Source: Oscillospiraceae bacterium (GTDB lineage: Bacteria > Bacillota > Clostridia > Oscillospirales > Oscillospiraceae). Taken from it: 64,000 nt of DNA. Of the stretch, positions 58,461-64,000 are shown piece by piece. Below the pieces are notes generated by a model, which searched no databases, had not been told where the DNA came from, and was given only the letters and a program-made list of their open reading frames with translations. A program made the translations under genes and the position numbers. The stretch spans positions 62,001 to 126,000 of the forward strand of contig CADBJU010000001.1 in assembly GCA_902795045.1 (NCBI GenBank), in the 5' to 3' direction. Numbering within the stretch: the first letter of the stretch is position 1; every line of letters starts with the position of its first letter.

Positions 58461-58871
58461 ATGCCTCACAAAACAATCTCTTTCTCCTTAAACGGCATGC
58501 TGTTTGAATATGACGAAGAAAAAAACCGACAGAATATCAAAAAGCACGGGATCTCGTTCCGAAGTGCGGCGCGTGTCTTTTTTGACTTTGACAGAATTGA
58601 GTTTTACGATGAAGCCAGCAGTGCCGTCGAAGACAGATATGATACGATCGGAGATACCTCAGCGGGGCATCTGCTGACCGTTACAGCTTCTTCAACAACG
58701 ATAGGCAATGTGGATGCATTTACAACGAATATAAACGATATCCTGTATGTCGTATATACGGAAAGAGTTCGGGCTGAAACAAACGGAAAGAGACAGGAAG
58801 TTATTAGACTGATTTCAGCCAGAATGGCGACAAGTTTTGAAAGGGGGCTGTACTATGGTAAACAGGAATGA
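58461..58871 (+). CDS. brnT: BrnT-family toxin (ribonuclease)
   Basis: 136 residues, longer than the usual 90 or so. The N-terminal half is typical: FEYDEEKNRQNIKKHGISFRSAARVFFDFD. The C-terminal half has VVYTER and the VIRLISARMATSFERGLYY motif. Between them an insertion of some 22 residues (TASSTTIGNVDAFTTNIND) is not usual. BrnT is a RelE-fold RNase neutralised by BrnA. ATG 58461 follows AAAGGAGGGCATGGA. The stop overlaps the antitoxin start. Confidence 0.85.
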   Translation: MPHKTISFSLNGMLFEYDEEKNRQNIKKHGISFRSAARVFFDFDRIEFYDEASSAVEDRYDTIGDTSAGHLLTVTASSTTIGNVDAFTTNINDILYVVYTERVRAETNGKRQEVIRLISARMATSFERGLYYGKQE

Positions 58872-59046
58872 GTATACCGGAGAGCAGATGCAGGAACTGG
58901 CCTTTACTCCGCAGGAGCTTGAAGAGCTGGCAAGGGCCAGGGAAATGCCGATCACATTTGACGAAGACTGCCCGGAGACGACCCCGGAGCGGGCTGTCAA
59001 ATTTCACCGGGTAAATCCGCCGCGCGGCGGTTCGAGATACGCGTAA
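58855..59046 (+). CDS. brnA: BrnA-type antitoxin
   Basis: 63 residues from ATG 58855, overlapping brnT by 17 bases. The sequence has a helical acidic middle (QMQELAFTPQELEELARARE) and the FDEDCPETTPERAVKF motif that antitoxins of this class place near the toxin. It lacks an obvious long ribbon-helix-helix C-terminus, so DNA binding may be weak or lost. Identification rests on the BrnT neighbour and the motif. Confidence 0.7.
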   Translation: MVNRNEYTGEQMQELAFTPQELEELARAREMPITFDEDCPETTPERAVKFHRVNPPRGGSRYA

Positions 59047-59053
59047 AAGAATC

Positions 59054-59092
59054 AGAGAGCATCGGAACGCCCGGTGCTCTTTTTTTGCCGTC
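59054..59092 (+). terminator. Second copy of the serA terminator
   Basis: Exact 39-bp duplicate of 58,355-58,393, ending the brnTA transcript. Confidence 0.85.
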
Positions 59093-59108
59093 TGGAGCTG
59101 ATCACGAG

Positions 59109-59156
59109 TTTTCCACAATTTTTGTGGAAAACCCTGTTGAAAAACCTGTGGAAAAC
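59109..59156. repeat. Cluster of DnaA-box-like TTTTCCACA sites
   Basis: TTTTCCACA at 59,109 (plus) and its complement TGTGGAAAA at 59,123 and 59,148, with a TGTTGAAAA variant at 59,135. Each fits the loose DnaA box TTWTNCACA. Confidence 0.5.
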
Positions 59157-59225
59157 CGGGGCGGCGAAAAGGGGCGGGTCCCCCCTCACACTCCCCTCTG
59201 TAGCGTTATGTTAAAATTAGTTTTT

Positions 59226-59636
59226 TTAAGTTACGTTGGGTTGGGTTACGTTGTGTTCCGTCTCCGGATCGGAACCAGACTGGAAACAGTATGTATCCAG
59301 GATATAGCGTTTGGAATCGTCGAGAAGGAGCGCCTCCTTTTCCTCGGTGTAGAGCGAAGGACGGTAGCGGTCGTTTTTCAGATCGTTGTTGATGCGCCAG
59401 TCCCGGATGGCGATGACGCCGCTTTCAAAGGGAATGACAAAGCCTCTGGAGATGAGCGCCTGCATGTCTGCGCTCGTGCATCCGATGGCGCGGGTGATCT
59501 TGCGGGGATTGGCGACAAAGCCGTCGTCGTCGCCGTGCATGCCGAGGTGAAAGTACAGCGCCTGCGCGGCAGAGGGCATTTCGAGGAAATCGTCCGTGTC
59601 CACCACGTCCAGACTGAACATTCTTTTCTTTGCCAT
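59226..59636 (-). CDS. Phage-type replisome organiser fragment
   Basis: 136 residues beginning MAKKRMFSLDVVDTDDF, then PSAAQALYFHLGMHGDDDGF, RAIGCTSADMQALISRGFV and IRDWRINNDLKNDRY, the winged-helix N-terminal domain of phage replisome organisers (DnaD-like). Such proteins normally continue for 100 or more residues; this one stops after ETEHNVTQPNVT. It is either a short family member or truncated. DnaA-box-like sites lie just past its end. ATG 59636, with AGGGAGGCTCAACC upstream. Confidence 0.7.
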   Translation of the reverse strand: MAKKRMFSLDVVDTDDFLEMPSAAQALYFHLGMHGDDDGFVANPRKITRAIGCTSADMQALISRGFVIPFESGVIAIRDWRINNDLKNDRYRPSLYTEEKEALLLDDSKRYILDTYCFQSGSDPETEHNVTQPNVT

Positions 59637-59681
59637 GGTTGAGCCTCCCTGTAGAATCGAAAAGATTTAAGATATAAGCGG

Positions 59682-59711
59682 ATTATATCACAAAGCAATC
59701 TTAAATATCAA
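59682..59711 (-). promoter_or_regulatory. Promoter of the replisome-organiser fragment
   Basis: Reading minus, TTGATA (59,711-59,706), 18 bases, TATAAT (59,687-59,682). Confidence 0.6.
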
Positions 59712-59795
59712 GGGTGAGACTCCACTTTTTTTGAGATTTTTGCGGCGTCGGATCGCAGCTTGACCTTTCACATTTTGTTTTTGTCGATTTCACTC

Positions 59796-59824
59796 TTGCA
59801 AAAAGCGGTCGAATCGTGTATAGT
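59796..59824 (+). promoter_or_regulatory. Promoter ahead of the CAGT-repeat frame
   Basis: TTGCAA (59,796-59,801), 17 bases, TATAGT (59,819-59,824). A hairpin CCACAAAATGTTGTGG follows in the leader. Confidence 0.65.
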
Positions 59825-59893
59825 GTGGTCCATATGGAAAACCTACCACAAAATGTTGTGGTTATGTAAACTTACGGAAAGGGGTTGACAGAC

Positions 59894-60154
59894 ATGGCCG
59901 CACGGCGCACAATTACAGTCAGTCAGTCAGTCAGTCAGTCAGTCAGTCAGTCAGTCAGTCAGTCAGTCAGTCAGGCGGTAAAGTCCGCTCTGACAGCCTT
60001 TCCATGCCCGGAATTATCAGGGGCGCAGTATACCCGATTTGAGGTGTACCGCGCCCTTTTTGCGCGCCTAAACTCCTGTCATTGCGAACCAGTGACCGAT
60101 GTCACCGGTGTGGCAATCCGCCCGCCGGAGGCCGTAACCCCTTGCAAGCCGTAA
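59894..60154 (+). CDS. Short frame containing a tetranucleotide repeat
   Basis: ATG 59894 follows GGAAAGGGG. The peptide begins MAARRTITV and runs into repeated SQSV units encoded by CAGT repeats, then SALTAFPCPEL. A terminator at 60,022-60,055 lies inside the frame, and the last 30 codons are an R4 repeat, so the present frame is probably not the functional one. The +1-type frame ends at a stop in the terminator (GGKVRSDSLSMPGII), and the third stops immediately after the repeat. No family recognised. Confidence 0.35.
   Translation: MAARRTITVSQSVSQSVSQSVSQSVSQAVKSALTAFPCPELSGAQYTRFEVYRALFARLNSCHCEPVTDVTGVAIRPPEAVTPCKP
59916..59974 (+). repeat. CAGT tetranucleotide microsatellite
   Basis: Fourteen perfect CAGT units plus CAG. 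Unit length is not a multiple of three, so slippage changes the reading frame. Confidence 0.95.
60022..60055 (+). terminator. Terminator after the CAGT-repeat frame
   Basis: GGCGCAGTATACC (60,022-60,034) with GGTGTACCGCGCC (60,043-60,055), then CTTTTTG. Confidence 0.7.
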
Positions 60155-60703
60155 TCTGGCCGCTGGGAGCTGCGGATTGCCACGCCAGTGTGAGCACTGG
60201 CTCGCAATGACGCGGTGGTGACGTGCCGCAAAGAAACCAGCCCCGTCCACACCAGCCGCGCGCTTTTTGCGCGTTATGGCTCCCTCTTTGAGGGGGCTGG
60301 CTGCGCCGATCTCCCGCGAGGCGCAGACTGAGGGAGTCGTCCGAACTCCTTCCACCGCTAAAGCGGTCCCCCTCCCTCATTTCGCCGCAAGCGGCTGAGG
60401 GAGGCAATAAAAGCGTACACACCCGCCGCGGATGCTCTTGCCTCCGGTGCTGTTTTTTGTTGCCGGTGCGCGACATTGGTCCCCCCTTGCCTAAAGGGGC
60501 GTCTGTGTTCCGGTCACGCGATTCGGCCCCCTTGCCTAAAGGGGGCATAGCGACGCGCGGGAAGCGCGCGACGATCCAAGCTTGCTGGCATGGCGCGTCT
60601 CACGCAAGCGCCATGACTGGGGGATACCATCCTTGCGACAGTGTGCGTTGAACCGTATCCCCCCGGCCTTCGGCCACCCCCCTTTAGGCAAGGGGGGCTT
60701 TAA
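60077..60703. repeat. Stacked R4, R2 and R3 repeats
   Basis: R4 at 60,077-60,213 (CATTGCGAACCAGTGACC ... GCTCGCAATGAC), R2 at 60,279-60,406 and R3 at 60,481-60,703 (CCCCTTGCCTAAAGGGGCG to CCCCCTTTAGGCAAGGGGGG). No gene is seen between 60,155 and 60,758. Confidence 0.75.
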
Positions 60704-60758
60704 CCCCGTCCAACCCGCCGCGCGGGCGGCGTTGAAATAATCTATGGAGGAAAGACAA

Positions 60759-61508
60759 ATGAAACACAGAGGATTGAAATTTCTGTTCCTGCTGCTCTCG
60801 CTGGCGCTGCTCGTGGGGTTGCTGTCGGGAATGAGCATGACAGCGCTGGCAGACGGCGACACCACCTACACCCTCACCATCCCGTCCACGCTGACGGTAG
60901 CTAACAGCGGCTGGAACGCCACGGACGGCATCAGCGCCACGGGTACGCTGGCCAGCGGCAAAAAGCTGACCGTGACTGCCAGCTCCGCGAATAGCTGGGC
61001 GCTCAAGCAGCAGGACGGCAGCGAAACCGTCGGCTACACGATGAAGGAAACGGCGGACGGCGCGGCAAAGACAGCCTGGGAGTTTACCGCGCTTCCCGGC
61101 AGCGCGACGCTCGGCATTGACGTCGCGGATTACAGCGCCAAGCCTGCAGGCACCTATCAGGACACCGTGACCTTTACGGCAAAGGTGGAGGACGCAAAGC
61201 CTGAATATTACAATAAACTCACTAAAATTAACGACAATTTTATGGATCAGGTATATCTGCTAAAAGAGTTAGGTCGAGGGCGTCGAGCCTATAATTCGTC
61301 CCTTACTGCCGCTCAGGCCTATGCACTGGCAACTTATCAGGCAGCCATCGATGGTAAGCCCGTGTATGTTATCATGTCGTCGCAGGATTATGGCTACTCA
61401 ATCCACTATGCCGTCAGCACAGATGCTTCGGCCACGGAGCATACGGCCGATCTCTATAATATCTGCAATGAGAGCAATCCTGTTCGTATGTACTATATAG
61501 CTCAATAA
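60759..61508 (+). CDS. Secreted surface protein of unknown function
   Basis: 249 residues. Signal peptide (FLFLLLSLALLVGLLSGMSMTALA) then a Thr/Ser-rich beta domain (about 35-150; YTLTIPSTLTVANSGWNATD, SAKPAGTYQDTVTFTAKVE), similar in feel to spore-coat or fimbrial-like WxL/surface domains, and a distinct C-terminal part (150-249) with lower GC content. The change in composition at about 61,206 suggests that the last third was added by recombination. ATG 60759 after TGGAGGAAAGACAA. First of three adjacent exported proteins. Confidence 0.7.
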   Translation: MKHRGLKFLFLLLSLALLVGLLSGMSMTALADGDTTYTLTIPSTLTVANSGWNATDGISATGTLASGKKLTVTASSANSWALKQQDGSETVGYTMKETADGAAKTAWEFTALPGSATLGIDVADYSAKPAGTYQDTVTFTAKVEDAKPEYYNKLTKINDNFMDQVYLLKELGRGRRAYNSSLTAAQAYALATYQAAIDGKPVYVIMSSQDYGYSIHYAVSTDASATEHTADLYNICNESNPVRMYYIAQ

Positions 61509-61591
61509 TATGAAGCGGAAAACAAGCAAAGTCATCCATACTCCCGCTGTGCGACAGTAATGGAGGTGAGAAACAGAAAGGTCGTGAGCCT

Positions 61592-62014
61592 ATGAATAAA
61601 ATATCGAATATCCTTGCGGCCTTTCTAATCCTTGCGCTCCTGCTGACCGCCTGCGGCGCGGGCGGCGACAGGGTGGAGCGGTTCGCGGAGGTCGCTCCCG
61701 GAAGCGGCGAGAACATCGCCATTCCGGGCTATGAGAAGCTGGACTTCGCGGCGGGCAAGACCGCGCAGACCGTGAACCTCAAAAACCCGCCGGAGAACGC
61801 CTGTACCTTTGTCCTCGCCCTGACGCTGGAGGGCGGCGAAACCCTCTGGACGGGCGAGGCGCTCTCCCCCGGCGAGGCGTTCACCCGCATCACACTCACA
61901 AAGGCGTTGGACGCGGGCGAGTACCCCGCAACGCTCCATTACGATTGCTATACCATAGAGGACAACACCCCGCTCAACGGAGCGGAAATACAACTGACAC
62001 TTGAAGTGAAGTAA
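61592..62014 (+). CDS. Small lipoprotein
   Basis: 140 residues with lipobox LALLLTAC (Cys about 21) and a mature beta-rich domain (TAQTVNLKNPPENACTFVLALTLEGG, ATLHYDCYTIEDNTPLNG). The start is ATG 61592, with GTCGTGAGCCT upstream. No named family recognised; proteins like it occur next to surface adhesins in Clostridia, possibly as an accessory to the neighbouring gene products. It should be anchored on the outer face of the membrane. Confidence 0.7.
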   Translation: MNKISNILAAFLILALLLTACGAGGDRVERFAEVAPGSGENIAIPGYEKLDFAAGKTAQTVNLKNPPENACTFVLALTLEGGETLWTGEALSPGEAFTRITLTKALDAGEYPATLHYDCYTIEDNTPLNGAEIQLTLEVK

Positions 62015-62037
62015 CCAACATACAAAGAGGTGTGAAT

Positions 62038-62782
62038 ATGAAAACAAAGAGATTTTTGAGCATACTGCTCAGCCTTGTGCTTGTGCTCGGGATGCTTCCC
62101 GGCATGAGCCTGACCGCAAGTGCAGCAGGTAACACAACGGAGATCACTCCGACGAACACAAGCGGAACGATGACGATTACGCTGACCATACAGTCAAATA
62201 CTTGCACCGTGACCTATGATCCCGGCAGGGGTTCGGGAACGATGGAGCCCACAAAGGTTTCCAAAAACGACGAGGGGAAGTACATATACAAGGTCGAGAG
62301 CTGCGGCTTTACCGCCCCCGAGGGGGAGACCTTTGACTATTGGCCCGGAGGTGGAAATAAGCGGCGACATTACCCTCACGGCCCAGTGGAAGGAAGAGAA
62401 AAAGCCCGACGGCGGCGAGAAAAAGACCGGCGGCTCCAGCAGCGGCTTCGACCTCGTGTTCAACATCCCCGGCGAGGATAACTCTTGGGAGTATGTCGGC
62501 GGCGGTTATGCCCCGCAGCAGGCCTATCGCGTGAGCCTCGCCCCCATGCAGGGCGGCAGCGCGGCCCTCGGCCTCACGACGGGCGATTCCGGCACGCAGA
62601 TGAATGTCTATCCGTCCACGACGGTCTATGTCTTCCCGAACGCCGAACAGGGCTATGTGCTCGACAAGATCGTCTGGAGCCTGATCGACGGCTCTGCCAG
62701 CTACGATATTACCGAGGCGAAGAACTTCGTCATGCCCGCCATGGACGTTGTGGTCTACGTGACGTTCAAACCCGCGGCGTAA
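62038..62782 (+). pseudogene. Frameshifted InlB-repeat surface protein
   Basis: From ATG 62038 (AGAGGTGTGAAT) the frame has a signal peptide (FLSILLSLVLVLGMLPGMSLTASA) and the first half of an InlB B-repeat (CTVTYDPGRGSGTMEPTKVS, GFTAPEGETFDYW). At about 62,340 the sense moves to another frame, which continues the repeat (EISGDITLTAQWK) and an outer C-terminal domain (SSSGFDLVFNIPGEDNSWEY to VVYVTFKPAA) ending at 62,782. Some repeat residues are missing at the break, so a small deletion caused the shift. As read, translation would end at 62,481. Confidence 0.75.
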
Positions 62783-62801
62783 ACAGCAGCATCAACAAGC
62801 G

Positions 62802-62827
62802 AGAGCACCGGGACCCTCCGGTGCTCT
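62802..62827 (+). terminator. Terminator of the surface-protein cluster
   Basis: AGAGCACCGG (62,802-62,811) with CCGGTGCTCT (62,818-62,827), followed by TTTTT. Similar in stem to the serA terminator. Confidence 0.85.
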
Positions 62828-62833
62828 TTTTTG

Positions 62834-62970
62834 CCTCCCTCTCTGAGGGAGGTGGCATCCGGCGTCTCCCGCAAGCCGGATGACGGAAGGAGCTCCCGTG
62901 GTTTACGCCGGACCGGGGGACAGGGGACTCCCTCAGTCGCTTCGCGACAGCTCCCTCGGAGAGGGAGCCG
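62834..62970. repeat. R2 repeat element
   Basis: GCCTCCCTCTCTGAGGGAGG ... CAGTCGCTTCGCGACAGCTC then CCTCGGAGAGGGAGCC. Confidence 0.75.
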
Positions 62971-63068
62971 GGAATAGTGCTCTTCATTTGTTCACAAACA
63001 GCGTATTGAAAAAGTCGCAAAAAGGGTTATAATAAACTTTCAGAAAACTTGCGGAAGGGAGGCGCGGG

Positions 63069-64000
63069 GTGAAAAGCATATACTTACGGAACTTTACGGC
63101 CATGGCCGTGCTCGTCTGCTTCTGCCTTATGCTCATCTGCCTGTCCTTCGTGGGCATCGGGCGGATGCACCTGGTACGCGCGCTGCGCGGGGACATGATC
63201 GCCTCGGCGTCGGAGGTCGCGCGCATTGCCTCCGCCGTCCGGCAGAACGACTCGCTCGACAGCTGGCTTTTGGGCATGAACGTCAGCGCCATCGCCAATT
63301 CCACCGAAAACCTCATCTTTATCGCCGACACGGACGGCTGCATCGTGCGCTGCTCGGACAAGCCGACCAACTGCTGCCATCTCGGCCTTACGCTCTCGGA
63401 AAACGTGCTGGAGCTTGCCCGCTCCGATACCGAGTTCGGCCTTACGGACCTCGACGGCGTGTTCAAGGAGCAGCGCTATGTGGTCTCCCGCGGCATCTAC
63501 TCCGAGGCGGACGGGAGCTGCCTCGGCTATGTCTTCGTCATCAGCTCGCCGGGCAAGATCTTCGGCGACTGGTCGGCCTTCCTGATCCTCGCGTCGGTGG
63601 TGACGCTCGGCATCCTGCTGGTGTTTCTGATCCTGACGCTCTTTTACTCCAAGCGCATGGCGCGGCCGCTCGACGAGATCGCCGCCGCCTCGCGGAAATT
63701 CGCCCGGGGCGACTTCTCGGTGCGCGTCAAACAGGAGTACGACGCCACCGACGAGATGGGCGCGCTCATCGACTCCTTCAACAAAATGGCCGACTCCCTC
63801 GAGGCCGCCGAAAAGCGCCGCAGCGAGTTTATCGCCAATGTCTCCCACGAGCTGAGGACCCCCATGACCACCATCTCCGGCTTTGCTGACGGCATCCTCG
63901 ACGGCACCATCCCGCCCGAGGAGGAGCGCAAATACCTCGTCTCCATCCGCGACGAGACGCGGCGTCTTTCCCGCCTCGTGCGGGATATGCTGGACGCCTC
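63069..64000 (+). CDS. Sensor histidine kinase, 3' end outside window
   Basis: GTG 63069 (AAGGGAGG upstream) opens a frame that runs off the end after about 310 residues. A first membrane helix (AVLVCFCLMLICLSFVGIG), an extracytoplasmic sensor region (about 40-165), a second helix (FLILASVVTLGILLVFLIL), a HAMP domain (MARPLDEIAAASRKFARGDF) and the start of the HisKA domain with the phospho-accepting histidine in FIANVSHELRTPMT are visible. The ATPase domain lies beyond. It is probably part of a two-component pair whose regulator is not in view. Confidence 0.93.
   Translation, partial: MKSIYLRNFTAMAVLVCFCLMLICLSFVGIGRMHLVRALRGDMIASASEVARIASAVRQNDSLDSWLLGMNVSAIANSTENLIFIADTDGCIVRCSDKPTNCCHLGLTLSENVLELARSDTEFGLTDLDGVFKEQRYVVSRGIYSEADGSCLGYVFVISSPGKIFGDWSAFLILASVVTLGILLVFLILTLFYSKRMARPLDEIAAASRKFARGDFSVRVKQEYDATDEMGALIDSFNKMADSLEAAEKRRSEFIANVSHELRTPMTTISGFADGILDGTIPPEEERKYLVSIRDETRRLSRLVRDMLDA

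Overview
The window reads as chromosome plus an integrated conjugative element from a GC-rich gut Clostridium-class bacterium, most likely Oscillospiraceae (Oscillibacter/Flavonifractor/Dysosmobacter-like). The reasons are low-GC-Gram-positive ribosome binding sites with frequent TTG/GTG starts, sigma-A-type promoters with 17-bp spacers, CD1107/CD1110-type conjugation genes, an FHA-SEDS fusion, and dense families of inverted-repeat intergenic elements. No rRNA, clear tRNA or CRISPR array was seen.

Positions 1 to about 17,660 are mobile. A minus-strand conjugation operon (VirB2-like pilin, VirB6/TrbL, NlpC/P60-3D cell-wall hydrolase, PrgI, VirB4 ATPase, then DUF5697/DUF6100-like proteins) diverges at about 9.95 kb from a plus-strand operon (Y-family polymerase, winged-helix/nuclease-like protein, nitroreductase). 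Five GTGCC motifs at exact 11-bp spacing fill the gap between the two divergent -35 boxes, and the conjugation leader carries an early intrinsic terminator. Behind these lie a probable replication initiator pair, an IS110-family insertion and an AT-rich repeat region that looks like a replication origin.

At about 17,868 two truncated genes, an aminotransferase and a phosphatase, meet tail to tail. To the right is chromosomal housekeeping and transport: proBA, a ROK protein with an RpiR regulator and a collapsed AGE epimerase gene (remains of an amino-sugar locus), histidine phosphatase, MscS, an Na+-dependent symporter, Na/Pi cotransporter, TatD, cell-envelope genes (NAGPA-like, O-antigen-ligase-like, two YdcF proteins, DUF6056-like), ABC-F, an SEDS/PBP pair, NusG-II/Gx transporter, Mrp/NifX, NifS, MtaB, an EIICB permease, serC-serA, BrnTA, a phage-replisome remnant, secreted surface proteins and a sensor kinase running off the end.

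The most notable signal is a two-copy locus (22,990-23,332 and 55,531-55,876). Each copy encodes a 37-residue basic peptide behind a sequestered ribosome binding site and faces a convergent, near-consensus promoter for a short antisense RNA. The two transcripts share a bidirectional terminator, and the stems covary between copies. This has the layout of a type I toxin-antitoxin system whose peptide I do not recognise. The second copy and the BrnTA module are each bracketed by direct duplications of the upstream gene's terminator, which suggests a common way of inserting toxin modules behind terminators.
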